DNA of 64,000 nt. It comes from Bradyrhizobium sp. BTAi1 (GTDB taxonomy: Bacteria; Pseudomonadota; Alphaproteobacteria; Rhizobiales; Xanthobacteraceae). The translations under genes were made by a program, and so were the position numbers. The notes under the pieces are model-generated. The model ran no database searches, was not told the origin of the DNA, and saw nothing but the letters and a program-made list of their open reading frames with translations. Position 1 is the stretch's first letter. Every line of letters begins with the position of its first letter. Of the stretch, positions 24,368 through 35,127 are shown piece after piece. The DNA lies in the NCBI RefSeq assembly GCF_000015165.1, contig NC_009485.1:2272001-2336000 (forward strand), given 5' to 3'.

Positions 24368-25921
24368 ATGCGTCTGTTGGAGCGGATCTACGACCTCGCC
24401 ATTGTCGGAGGCGGCGTGAATGGCTGCGGCATCGCGCGCGATGCGGCCGGACGCGGAAATTCCGTTTTTCTGTGTGAGATGAACGATCTGGCGAGCGGAA
24501 CCTCGTCCTGGTCAACCAAGCTCGTGCATGGCGGCTTGCGCTATCTCGAATATTACGAATTCCGCCTGGTGCGTGAGGCGCTGATCGAGCGCGAGATTCT
24601 CTGGCAGATCGCGCCCCACATCATCCGCCCGCTGCGTTTCGTGCTGCCGCATCATTCCGGCCTGCGCCCGGCCTGGCTGCTGCGGCTCGGCCTGTTCCTC
24701 TACGACCATCTCGGCGGCCGCAAACTGCTGCCGCCGACACGCTCGGTGAATCTGCGCAGCGATGAGGTCGGCCGTCCGCTGATCGCCGGACGCTATTCCA
24801 CCGGTTTCGAATATTCCGACTGTTTTGTCGATGATGCGCGCCTCGTGGTGCTGACCGCGCGCGATGCCGCCGACCGCGGGGCCGTCATCCGCACGCGCAC
24901 GCGGGCGACCGCGATCCGGCAGGACGGCAGCAACTGGCTTGTCACCACCGAGAACACCCAGACCGGCGAGCGCGAGACCATCAAGGCGCGTGCGCTGGTC
25001 AATGCCGCCGGCCCGTGGGTGGAGCAGGTGCTTTCGACCGGCGCCGGTGTCAATGCAAAAGCGAAAGTGCGCCTGGTGCAGGGCTCGCATATCGTGGTGC
25101 GCAAGCTCTATGATCACGACCGCGCCTACATCTTCCAGAATGCCGACGGCCGCATCATCTTCGCGATTCCCTACCAACAGGATTTCACGCTGATCGGCAC
25201 CACCGATCGCGACTATCAGGGCGATCCGGCCAAGGTGAAGGCGACCGACGAGGAAATCGCCTATCTCTGCGCCGCGCTCGGCGAGTACATCGCCAAGCCA
25301 GTGACGCCGGCTGACGTGGTGTGGAGCTATTCCGGCGTGCGCCCGCTGTATGACGACGGCGCCAGCGAGGCCAAGGCGGCGACGCGCGACTACGTGTTCG
25401 AGCTCGATACGCCCGGCGGCCTGCCGCTGCTCTCGATCTATGGTGGCAAGATCACCACCTACCGGCGACTGTCGGAGGAGGCGCTGGAGCGCCTGGCGCC
25501 GTATCTGAAGGGCGCGAAGGCGGACGAAGGCTGGACCGGCAAGGCCGCGCTGCCCGGCGGCGACATGCAGGTGCAGGCCGTTGCCACGTTGGTCGCCGAT
25601 CTCGGCAAGACCTATCCGTTCCTGTCGGATGCACATGCGAAGCGCATCGCGCATGCCTATGGTACGCGGGCCCAGACCATGCTCGCGGGTGCGACATCTT
25701 TGGCCGATCTCGGCCAGGACTTCGGTGGCACCTTGACGGAGCGCGAAGTCAGGTACCTGATGACGAATGAGTGGGCGTTGACGGCCGAGGACATTGTGTG
25801 GCGGCGATCGAAGCTGGGGTTGCGAATGTCGGCGGCTGAGATCGCAGCGCTCGATGCGTGGATCACAGCCCACCGCGAGCGCGCTGCCGTGACGGCGCGT
25901 GAAGCCGGGGGACGCGCATGA
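24368..25921 (+). CDS. glpD: Glycerol-3-phosphate dehydrogenase, FAD-dependent
   Basis: The 517-residue protein matches GlpD: FAD-binding Rossmann motif IYDLAIVGGGVNGCGIARDAAGRG (7-30), then SGTSSWSTKLVHGGLRYLEYYEFRLVREAL, RLVQGSHIVV and GLPLLSIYGGKITTYRRLSEEAL. It oxidises glycerol-3-phosphate to dihydroxyacetone phosphate at the inner membrane and feeds electrons to quinone. It is first in the glpD-S-T-P-Q-U-V order known from Rhizobium leguminosarum. The ATG directly follows GGGGG; a TTG three codons on has better spacing, so the start may be a few residues later. A 12-mer identical to the GlpR operator core lies in codons around 231-234. Confidence 0.96.
   Translation: MRLLERIYDLAIVGGGVNGCGIARDAAGRGNSVFLCEMNDLASGTSSWSTKLVHGGLRYLEYYEFRLVREALIEREILWQIAPHIIRPLRFVLPHHSGLRPAWLLRLGLFLYDHLGGRKLLPPTRSVNLRSDEVGRPLIAGRYSTGFEYSDCFVDDARLVVLTARDAADRGAVIRTRTRATAIRQDGSNWLVTTENTQTGERETIKARALVNAAGPWVEQVLSTGAGVNAKAKVRLVQGSHIVVRKLYDHDRAYIFQNADGRIIFAIPYQQDFTLIGTTDRDYQGDPAKVKATDEEIAYLCAALGEYIAKPVTPADVVWSYSGVRPLYDDGASEAKAATRDYVFELDTPGGLPLLSIYGGKITTYRRLSEEALERLAPYLKGAKADEGWTGKAALPGGDMQVQAVATLVADLGKTYPFLSDAHAKRIAHAYGTRAQTMLAGATSLADLGQDFGGTLTEREVRYLMTNEWALTAEDIVWRRSKLGLRMSAAEIAALDAWITAHRERAAVTAREAGGRA
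25058..25069 (+). promoter_or_regulatory. Possible intragenic GlpR operator within glpD
   Basis: AAAGCGAAAGTG is identical to 24325-24336 in the operator before glpD. It lies about 690 bases into glpD and uses rare AAA and GCA codons to spell Ala-Lys-Ala-Lys-Val. E. coli glpD also carries GlpR sites inside the coding region at a similar distance, which suggests looping repression. Confidence 0.45.
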
Positions 25922-27003
25922 GCGTCACGCTCGATCACGTCTCCCGGGTCGTCGACGGCGTCACGACCATTCGAGACGTTTCGCTGACCCTGGAGCGCGG
26001 CACGCTGAGCGTGCTGCTCGGCCCGACTCTGTCCGGCAAGACTTCGATCATGCGTTTGCTCGCCGGGCTCGACAAGCCGACCACCGGCCGCGTGCTGGTC
26101 GACGGCAAGGACGTCACCGGCGCCGACGTGCGGCAGCGATCGGTCGCGATGGTCTATCAGCAGTTCATCAACTATCCCTCGCTCACGGTGTATGAGAATA
26201 TCGCCTCGCCGCTGCGGGTGCAGGGCAAGCCGCGCGAGGAGATCGAGAAGCGCGTGGCCGAGGCCGCCAGGCTGCTGCGGCTCGAGCCCTATCTGAAGCG
26301 CACCCCGCTGCAGCTCTCCGGCGGCCAGCAGCAGCGCACCGCGATCGCGCGCGCGCTGGTGAAGGGCGCCGATCTCGTGCTGCTCGACGAGCCCCTGGCC
26401 AATCTCGATTACAAGCTGCGCGAGGAGCTGCGCGCCGAATTGCCGCGCATCTTCGAAGCGTCGGGGGCGATCTTCGTCTATGCAACCACCGAGCCGTCGG
26501 AGGCGCTGCTGCTGGGCGGCCGCACCGTGTGCATGTGGGAAGGTCAGGCGCTGCAGGCCGGCGATACCGCCACCGTCTACCGCCGTCCGGACACGTTGCG
26601 CGTCGGGCAGGTGTTCTCCGATCCGCCGATGAATGTCGTCGAGATCCAGAAGCGCGGCGACAGCGTGCATTATGCCGGCGGCGTCAGGGCGCCGGCGGCC
26701 GGCCTCTATGCCGATCTGCCGGAGGGCTCCTATCGCGTCGGCTTCCGGCCGCATCAGCTCGGACTGGCCAAGGGCGACGGCAGCCATGGCCGCCATGCCT
26801 TTCCGGCGACCGTCTCGGTCACCGAGATCACGGGATCGGAGAGCTTCGTGCATCTGACCCGCGACGGCATGAACTGGGTCGCCGTGCTGCACGGCGTCCA
26901 TGAATACGAGCCCGGCGAGATTCTCGATGCCGTGCTCGATCCCGCCAATATCTTCGTGTTCGACGCCGGCGACCGCCTGGTCGCGGCACCTGGCAGCCTT
27001 TAG
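25918..27003 (+). CDS. glpS: Glycerol ABC importer ATP-binding protein GlpS
   Basis: The 361-residue ATPase has the MalK/UgpC layout. Walker A is altered to GPTLSGKTS (residues 37-45), where most family members have GPSGCGKTT; the signature is LSGGQQQRTAIARALV (about 132-147) and Walker B VLLDEPLANLD. A C-terminal TOBE-like regulatory domain follows. The ATG overlaps the glpD stop (ATGA), so they are translationally coupled. It pairs with GlpT to form the two-ATPase motor of the GlpSTPQV glycerol importer. The lysine and threonine of Walker A are kept, so it should be active. Confidence 0.92.
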   Translation: MSVTLDHVSRVVDGVTTIRDVSLTLERGTLSVLLGPTLSGKTSIMRLLAGLDKPTTGRVLVDGKDVTGADVRQRSVAMVYQQFINYPSLTVYENIASPLRVQGKPREEIEKRVAEAARLLRLEPYLKRTPLQLSGGQQQRTAIARALVKGADLVLLDEPLANLDYKLREELRAELPRIFEASGAIFVYATTEPSEALLLGGRTVCMWEGQALQAGDTATVYRRPDTLRVGQVFSDPPMNVVEIQKRGDSVHYAGGVRAPAAGLYADLPEGSYRVGFRPHQLGLAKGDGSHGRHAFPATVSVTEITGSESFVHLTRDGMNWVAVLHGVHEYEPGEILDAVLDPANIFVFDAGDRLVAAPGSL

Positions 27004-27016
27004 AGGGAGATGCCGC

Positions 27017-28099
27017 ATGGCCCGCATTGACCTCGTCGATCTCGCCCAGTCCTATCACGGCAACGACGCCGACATCGAAAGCTTCGCGCTCAAGCCGGTG
27101 ACGATGACCTGGCGGCAGGGCGGCGCCTACGCGCTGCTCGGTCCGTCCGGCTGCGGCAAGACCACGCTGTTGAACCTGATCTCCGGGATCCTGACGCCAT
27201 CGCGCGGCAAGATCCTGTTCGACGGCACCGACATCACCCACCGCACCACCCGCGAGCGCAACATCGCCCAGGTGTTTCAGTTCCCGGTGATCTACGACAC
27301 CATGACGGTCGGCGAGAATCTCGCATTTCCGCTGAAGAACCGCGGCGTGCCCAAGGCCGAGATCGACAAGCGCGTCGCCGAGATCGCGCGGTTGCTCGAT
27401 CTGACGCCGGACCTCAACCGCAAGGCGACGCGCCTCACCGCGGATGCCAAGCAGAAGATCTCGCTCGGCCGCGGGCTGGTGCGCTCGGATGTCGCCGCCG
27501 TCCTGTTCGACGAGCCGCTGACGGTGATCGATCCCGAGCTGAAATGGCAGTTGCGCTCGAAGCTCAAGGCGCTGCATCGTGAGCTCGATTTGACGATGAT
27601 CTACGTCACGCACGACCAGACCGAGGCGCTGACCTTCGCCGACACGGTCGTCGTGATGCATGACGGCCGCGTCGTGCAGAGCGGCACGCCGGCCGAGCTG
27701 TTCGACAAGCCGGCGCACACCTTTGTCGGCTATTTCATCGGCTCGCCCGGCATGAACATTCTCGCCGCCGAGGTGAAGGGCCGTGAGGCCCGCATTGCCG
27801 GTCACACGCTGTCGTTGGCGCGCAGCTATGATGCGCTGCCGGCCGGCGCCAAGATCGAGATCGGGGTGCGGCCGGAATTCGTCGATGTCGCAGAGCCGGG
27901 ACCGGGCCTGCTCGATGCCAATATCGAACGTGTCGACGATCTCGGCCGCATCCGCTTCGCGCGGGTCCGGGTCGGCGATGTCAAGTTTGCCGCGCGCCTG
28001 CCGGCCGGCGTCTCGCCGCAGGGCTCGGCGATCGGGCTGAAGTTCAACCCGGCCTATGTCCATGTCTATGCCGACAGCCGTCTCGTCGAGGGAGCCTGA
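27017..28099 (+). CDS. glpT: Glycerol ABC importer ATP-binding protein GlpT
   Basis: This is a 360-residue ATPase with Walker A GPSGCGKTT (about residues 41-49), Walker B AAVLFDEPLTVIDPELKW, a switch histidine in YVTHDQTEALTFAD, and a C-terminal TOBE domain. The usual LSGGQ signature is instead LTADAKQKISLGRGLVR, so the ABC signature is degenerate. Its partner GlpS has a normal signature but an unusual Walker A; the two may thus form one good and one weak ATP site. The ATG at 27017 follows GAGGGAG. It lies 13 bases after glpS, in the operon. Name by position in the glpDSTPQUV order. Confidence 0.92.
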   Translation: MARIDLVDLAQSYHGNDADIESFALKPVTMTWRQGGAYALLGPSGCGKTTLLNLISGILTPSRGKILFDGTDITHRTTRERNIAQVFQFPVIYDTMTVGENLAFPLKNRGVPKAEIDKRVAEIARLLDLTPDLNRKATRLTADAKQKISLGRGLVRSDVAAVLFDEPLTVIDPELKWQLRSKLKALHRELDLTMIYVTHDQTEALTFADTVVVMHDGRVVQSGTPAELFDKPAHTFVGYFIGSPGMNILAAEVKGREARIAGHTLSLARSYDALPAGAKIEIGVRPEFVDVAEPGPGLLDANIERVDDLGRIRFARVRVGDVKFAARLPAGVSPQGSAIGLKFNPAYVHVYADSRLVEGA

Positions 28100-28102
28100 G
28101 AG

Positions 28103-29004
<902 letters not shown>

Positions 29005-29005
<1 letters not shown>

Positions 29006-29811
29006 TGAACACGATTCCGGGCCGTCGCGTCATCATGGCGGTGTTCCTGGTCTTCCTGCTGTTGCCGATCTATTGGCTCGTCAACATGAGCTTCAAGACC
29101 AACAACGAGATCGTCACGACGATGACGCTGTGGCCGCATCAGCCGACGATCGCAAACTACATGCGGATCTTCACCGACGAGAGCTGGTATTCCGGCTACA
29201 TCAACTCGCTGAAATACGTCATCCTCAACACGGTGATCTCGATCCTGGTGGCGCTGCCGGCGGCCTACGCGTTCTCGCGCTACCGCTTCCTCGGCGACAA
29301 GCACCTGTTCTTCTGGCTGTTGTCGAACCGCATGGCGCCGGCCGCGGTCTATGCGCTGCCGTTCTTCAACCTCTATTCGGCGATCGGCCTGTTCGATACG
29401 CCGTGGGCGGTGGCGCTGGCGCATTGCATCTTCAACATTCCGCTCGCCGTCTGGATCCTCGAGGGCTTCGTGTCGTCGGTGCCGCGCGAGATCGACGAGA
29501 CCGCCTTCCTCGACGGCTACTCGTTCCCGCGCTTTTTCGTGAAGATCCTGGTGCCGCTGATCGCGAGCGGCATCGGCGTCGCGGCCTTCTTCTGCTTCAT
29601 GTTCTCCTGGGTCGAGCTCTTGCTCGCGCGCACCTTGACCTCGGTCGATGCCAAGCCGATCTCGGCGGTGATGACCCGCACCGTCTCGGCGTCCGGCATG
29701 GATTGGGGCCTGCTGGCGGCCGCCGGCGTGCTCACGATCATCCCCGGCGCGCTCGTCATCTGGTTCGTCCGCAACTACATCGCGCGCGGCTTCGCGCTGG
29801 GACGGGTGTGA
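29005..29811 (+). CDS. glpQ: Glycerol ABC importer permease GlpQ
   Basis: The 268-residue protein has six helices and is of the MalG/UgpE permease type. The EAA loop reads EIDETAFLDGYSFPRFFVKILVPLIASG. The ATG at 29005 shares its A with the stop of glpP; a GTG just before (29002) is also possible. It is the partner of GlpP in the channel. The distance to the next gene is filled by a palindromic repeat. Confidence 0.93.
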
Positions 29812-29844
29812 TGATGCACGTGCCACGCCATAGCCTCCGTTCCG

Positions 29845-29970
29845 CTTCCTCCGCTTGCGGGGGAGGCCGAATCGCGTCGTCAGATGCGATGCGGGTGGCA
29901 TCTCTCCTCTCGGGCAGCCGGACTCGCGGCGCCCCCACCCTAACCCTCCCCCGCAAGCGGGGGAGGGGGC
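29845..29970. repeat. Palindromic repeat between glpQ and glpU
   Basis: CCCTCCCCCGCAAGCGGGGGAGGG-type sequence at 29945-29968 is a perfect 10-bp GC-rich hairpin with a GCAA-type loop region. A related block, CTCCGCTTGCGGGGGAGG, lies inverted at about 29849-29866. This looks like a dispersed repeat pair inserted between two genes of one operon; the hairpin may protect the upstream mRNA or reduce readthrough. Confidence 0.7.
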
Positions 29971-29995
29971 TCACCACCGCCTGGAGCTGATAGCC

Positions 29996-30325
29996 ATGGA
30001 CAGCATCGCATGGATGGCCTGGACCGCGCCGACGGCGATCTTCTTCGTGGCGCTGGCGTGTACGCTCGGCGTCATGACGCTGTTGGCCGCGCGCTATCCC
30101 GAGGCGGAGCGCGTCGGTGTGCTGCGCATTCCGACCACGCGCGGCGACCGCCTGTTCATTTCGCTGATCACGGCCGCCGTCATCCATCTCGCATGGATCG
30201 GCCTGGTCGGCACCGATACGATTGCGACCTTGCCGATCGGTGAGGAAGGGTTTGAGGTTTCGAGCCTGTGGCTCGCGACCGCAATTTCGCTTGCGTCAGC
30301 CGTTGCGATCTTCCGCACCGTCTGA
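29996..30325 (+). CDS. glpU: Small membrane protein of glycerol operon, DUF2160 type
   Basis: The 109-residue protein has about three hydrophobic helices (TAPTAIFFVALACTLGVMTLLA near 10-32, LFISLITAAVIHLAWIGLV near 53-71, and SSLWLATAISLASAVAIF at the end). Its place between the permease and the binding-protein genes is where GlpU, a DUF2160 family protein of unknown role, lies in the rhizobial glycerol operon. The intervening charged stretch ARYPEAERVGVLRIPTTRGDRL is typical. I infer a role in the importer complex. Confidence 0.88.
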   Translation: MDSIAWMAWTAPTAIFFVALACTLGVMTLLAARYPEAERVGVLRIPTTRGDRLFISLITAAVIHLAWIGLVGTDTIATLPIGEEGFEVSSLWLATAISLASAVAIFRTV

Positions 30326-30395
30326 CGCAGGTGAAAAGGGGCAGATCCGGGGGCAACCCGGACCTGGATACGTCTGTCGCTGCAAGGAGGAAACC

Positions 30396-32192
<1,797 letters not shown>

Positions 32193-32558
32193 TCGCACAC
32201 CACCGTGACCGCCCGGCTTGACCGGGCAGTCCACGACACCGCGGCGTCACGGCGGAGCGGAAGACCAGAGAGATCGAAAGGCCGGGAGCGATCCCGGCCT
32301 TTTGTTTTGCCCGCAGCCGCGCATGGTTCCGTCCGGGAATTATTCCCGAGCAACCCGGGACATATTCCACGTCGCAAGTGCCTTGAAGGCGATGAGGACA
32401 GGCTGCACTCTTCCGCAGCGGAATTGTTGCGGTGTTCGCCGCGACTTTGCCCCAACGACGCGAAACAACAAGGCCACGACTGATCCGGCGTCGCGCGATG
32501 CGATCGCACGTCCGGATTCGGGATCATCAAACCACGCGGCCAGCGAGGGAGTCGGACC
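32193..32558. other. Intergenic between glpV and exbB
   Basis: Apart from the glpV terminator I see no gene in these 366 bases. The part from 32340 to 32558 presumably carries the exbB promoter; no clear Irr or Fur box is seen. Confidence 0.5.
32279..32307 (+). terminator. Rho-independent terminator of glp operon
   Basis: A 9-bp perfect stem (AGGCCGGGA / TCCCGGCCT) closes a GCGA tetraloop and is followed by TTTTGTTTT. The same stem with GNRA loop recurs at 41052 and 44456. Confidence 0.92.
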
Positions 32559-33335
32559 ATGGACCAGGCGAACATCGCCAGTCTCGCGAGCACGCTGCCG
32601 GAAGCGCTGTCCCCCTGGACCATGTTCCTGCAGGCCGACATGGTCGTGAAGGCGGTCATGATCGGGCTGGCGCTCGCGTCCGTCGCGACCTGGACCGTTC
32701 TGGTCGTGAAGACGATTCAGCTCCGTGCGGCGCTCCGCGTGGCGCGCGTTGCGCTCGGCACCGCGGTCACGGCCCACTCCTTGGCGAATGCGGCGGGATC
32801 CGAATCCGCGCAAGAGGGGGTGGTGGGTCGCCTGCTCGCCGTCGCCGAGGACGAGATCGACAAGTCACGCGGCCTTCCGGCTGATGGCATCAAGGAGCGC
32901 GTCGCGTGGCAGTTCGAGCGGGTCGAGGCGGCTGCGGTGGCCCGGATCGGCCGCGGCATCGGCATTCTCGCCACCGTGGGCGCTGTGGCGCCCTTTGTGG
33001 GTCTGTTCGGCACCGTCTGGGGCATCATGAACAGCTTCATCGGCATCTCGCATGCCCACACCACCAACCTCGCGGTGGTCGCGCCGGGCATTGCGGAGGC
33101 GCTGCTGGCCACCGCCTTCGGCCTGGCGGCCGCGATCCCGGCCGTTGTCATCTACAACCTTTTCGCGCGCGCAACCGGCGGTTATCGCGCGGTCATCGCC
33201 GATGCGTCGGTGGCCGTGATGCGGCTGCTGAGCCGCGATCTCGATCGTCAGCACGCGGCCTCGACCGAAGCGCGGCGTGGCGCGATCCGGGCGGTGGATA
33301 CGTCGCTGCTGTCGATCGCCAATCCGGCGGAGTGA
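32559..33335 (+). CDS. exbB: TonB-system motor protein ExbB
   Basis: The 258-residue protein has three membrane helices: near 28-50 (MVVKAVMIGLALASVATWTVLVV), then, after a cytoplasmic loop, GILATVGAVAPFVGLFGTVWGIMNSF (about 132-157) and IAEALLATAFGLAAAIPAVVIYNLF (about 173-197). The GLFGTVWGIMNSF and EALLATAFGL motifs are diagnostic of the ExbB/TolQ/MotA family. With ExbD it converts the proton gradient to movement of TonB. The tonB gene in the same unit argues for ExbB and not TolQ. ExbD follows after 3 bases. Confidence 0.95.
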   Translation: MDQANIASLASTLPEALSPWTMFLQADMVVKAVMIGLALASVATWTVLVVKTIQLRAALRVARVALGTAVTAHSLANAAGSESAQEGVVGRLLAVAEDEIDKSRGLPADGIKERVAWQFERVEAAAVARIGRGIGILATVGAVAPFVGLFGTVWGIMNSFIGISHAHTTNLAVVAPGIAEALLATAFGLAAAIPAVVIYNLFARATGGYRAVIADASVAVMRLLSRDLDRQHAASTEARRGAIRAVDTSLLSIANPAE

Positions 33336-33338
33336 GCG

Positions 33339-33764
33339 ATGGCCGTCAAGCTCGCCAAGCGTCCTGATGAGTTCGAGGAGACGCACGACATCAATGTGAC
33401 GCCGTTCATCGACGTCATGCTGGTGCTGCTCATCATCTTTATGGTGGCCGCGCCGCTGGCGACCGTCGATATCCCGGTCAACCTGCCGGCGATCTCGGCG
33501 GAGCCGCAGCCGCGCGCGGAGACGCCGGTTTTCGTGACCTTCAAGGCCGACCGTTCGCTTGCGGTCGGCGATCAAAGCGTGGCGCAGGCCGACATCGCCG
33601 CCTCGCTCGATGCCGCGACGAAGTCCGACCATGGCCAGCGGGTGCTGCTGCGCGCCGACCAGACGCTGCCCTATGGCGAGGTGATGGCGCTGATGAACAC
33701 GCTGCGGCGCGCCGGCTACACCAAGGTGGCGCTGGTCGCATTGGAAGACCGGAGCGTGCCGTGA
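33339..33764 (+). CDS. exbD: TonB-system motor protein ExbD
   Basis: This 141-residue protein has one N-terminal helix (NVTPFIDVMLVLLIIFMVAAPLATV, 18-42) with the conserved Asp25 in PFIDVMLVLLIIF that carries the proton path in ExbD/TolR. A periplasmic domain follows (VLLRADQTLPYGEVMALMNTLRRAGYTKVALVA). Works with ExbB, 3 bases upstream, and TonB, which overlaps its stop. Confidence 0.95.
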   Translation: MAVKLAKRPDEFEETHDINVTPFIDVMLVLLIIFMVAAPLATVDIPVNLPAISAEPQPRAETPVFVTFKADRSLAVGDQSVAQADIAASLDAATKSDHGQRVLLRADQTLPYGEVMALMNTLRRAGYTKVALVALEDRSVP

Positions 33765-34708
33765 GCGTCCTGACGCTCGATCCGTTCGAGGATGACGAGC
33801 GCCGCGAGCGGACGTTGTGGACCATCGCCGCGCTGGTCGTGGCCGCGCTGCATGTCGGGCTGGCGGCGGGCTATTTGCTGCTGCGTCCTGCGGCCCAAGG
33901 GCGCGCCGAGGCGCCGGCCTTCGATGTGGTGTTCACGCCGGCCGTGGTCAGCGATCCCGCGCCCGCGGCCCAGGATGCGCCGCCGGCCGATCCCACGCCG
34001 CCGGTCGAGCCACCGAAGGAAGAGCCGGTCAAGGAGGAGCCCGTCGCGCGCGAAGCCGTGGCCGAGCCGGTCCCGCAGCCTCCGCCTGATCCGGAGCCGC
34101 AGGTCATGGCTCAGCCGGATCCGGTGCCCGAGGTCGCTCCCGCGCCCGAGCCCGCGCCTCAGGTTGCGCTGGCGCCAGAGCCGCCACGCGTCGATGACAT
34201 CGTGCTGCCGCCGCCGCTGCCCAAGCCGGTCGAGGCCAAACCGCCGGAGCAGAAGCCGGCCCCGGTGCCCGAGCGCGTCGAGCGCAAACCGGTCGAGAAG
34301 AAGGAAACGCAGGAGAAGGCCGAGAAGAAGCCCGCACCGCCGAAGCCGGCTGCGGCGCAGGCGAGCCGTCCGTCGCGCGTCGCATCTGCTCCCAACCCTG
34401 GCGAGGACAGTGTCGGTGCGCGCGAGGGGCAGGCAAGCTGGAATGCCGAAGTGGTGGCGCATATCCGCCGCTACGTCGCCTATCCGTCCGACGGCAATGG
34501 CGCAAGCGGGACCGCCATCGTCAATGTCGTGATTGATCGCAACGGGCGGCTGGTGTCGCGCCGGCTCGCTGGCAGCTCAGGCTCGCCGGCGCTGGATCGC
34601 GCGGCGCTGTCCATCATCGAACGCGCCGCACCGTTTCCGCGCTTTCCGCCCGTCATGAAACAGGCGCAGGAAACACGCTCGGTGCCGTTGCATATGAGGC
34701 CGCGCTGA
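33761..34708 (+). CDS. tonB: TonB energy transducer
   Basis: The 315-residue protein has a cytoplasmic head, a single membrane anchor (WTIAALVVAALHVGLAAGYLLL, 22-43), a very long Pro/Glu/Lys-rich span (about 75-210) that crosses the periplasm, and a TonB C-terminal domain (AEVVAHIRRYVAYPSDGNG to the end, with AIVNVVIDRNGRLVSRRLAGSSGSPALDRAALSIIERAAPFPRFP). It transmits energy from ExbBD to outer-membrane receptors. The GTG start overlaps the exbD stop by 4 bases (GTGA). The nearest receptor is the one at 38591, 3.9 kb downstream. Confidence 0.93.
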   Translation: MSVLTLDPFEDDERRERTLWTIAALVVAALHVGLAAGYLLLRPAAQGRAEAPAFDVVFTPAVVSDPAPAAQDAPPADPTPPVEPPKEEPVKEEPVAREAVAEPVPQPPPDPEPQVMAQPDPVPEVAPAPEPAPQVALAPEPPRVDDIVLPPPLPKPVEAKPPEQKPAPVPERVERKPVEKKETQEKAEKKPAPPKPAAAQASRPSRVASAPNPGEDSVGAREGQASWNAEVVAHIRRYVAYPSDGNGASGTAIVNVVIDRNGRLVSRRLAGSSGSPALDRAALSIIERAAPFPRFPPVMKQAQETRSVPLHMRPR

Positions 34709-34728
34709 GCGGCCTCACGATCGTCTGC

Positions 34729-35070
34729 TCACTTCGAGCATTCGGTGAGATCGGTATCGCGCACGACGAACTGCGCGCCTTCCTTGAGCTCGATGTTCTT
34801 GGCCACGCAGGTGCGTCCGGCCTTGTCGGCGAGCTTGATATCGTAGCGGCCGGATTTGACGCCGACCAAGGTCATGCGCTCATTGTGGTCGACCTCGCCC
34901 TCGTCGTCGTTCTTGCACTGATCGGTGCCCCAGCTCTTGGTGCCTGCTGCCGCCAAATACATTTTCACGATGGTCTGGCCGGTGCGGTTGAGAAAGCGCG
35001 GACCGTCCTCGGCAAAGGCGGCCGAGCCGGCCAGCATGAGAACAGCGCAGGTGGTGACGAGGCGACGCAT
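34729..35070 (-). CDS. Small secreted protein, unknown function
   Basis: A 113-residue protein with a signal peptide (MRRLVTTCAVLMLAGSAAFA, cut after AFA at 20). The mature part reads DGPRFLNRTGQTIVKMYLAAAGTKSWGTDQC..., with an acidic stretch KNDDEGEVDHNE and three cysteines. The N-R-T-G-x-x-I-x-x-x-Y plus W-G-x-D pattern is shared by many small periplasmic proteins of this group of bacteria (from memory), but no function is known. It is convergent with tonB (20 bases between stops) and lies 57 bases downstream of the beta-barrel gene on the same strand, probably in one transcript with it. An acidic metal-binding role is only a guess. Confidence 0.8.
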   Translation of the reverse strand: MRRLVTTCAVLMLAGSAAFAEDGPRFLNRTGQTIVKMYLAAAGTKSWGTDQCKNDDEGEVDHNERMTLVGVKSGRYDIKLADKAGRTCVAKNIELKEGAQFVVRDTDLTECSK

Positions 35071-35127
35071 GATGAGCTTCCTTGTGTTGTGATCGAAGAT
35101 GAGGTGCCGCGGCAGATCAGGTCCGTG

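Noticed and set aside
32559..33764. TolQ-TolR of the Tol-Pal system
   Set aside because: The third gene is a Pro-rich TonB and there is no TolA, TolB or Pal; ExbB-ExbD is the better name.
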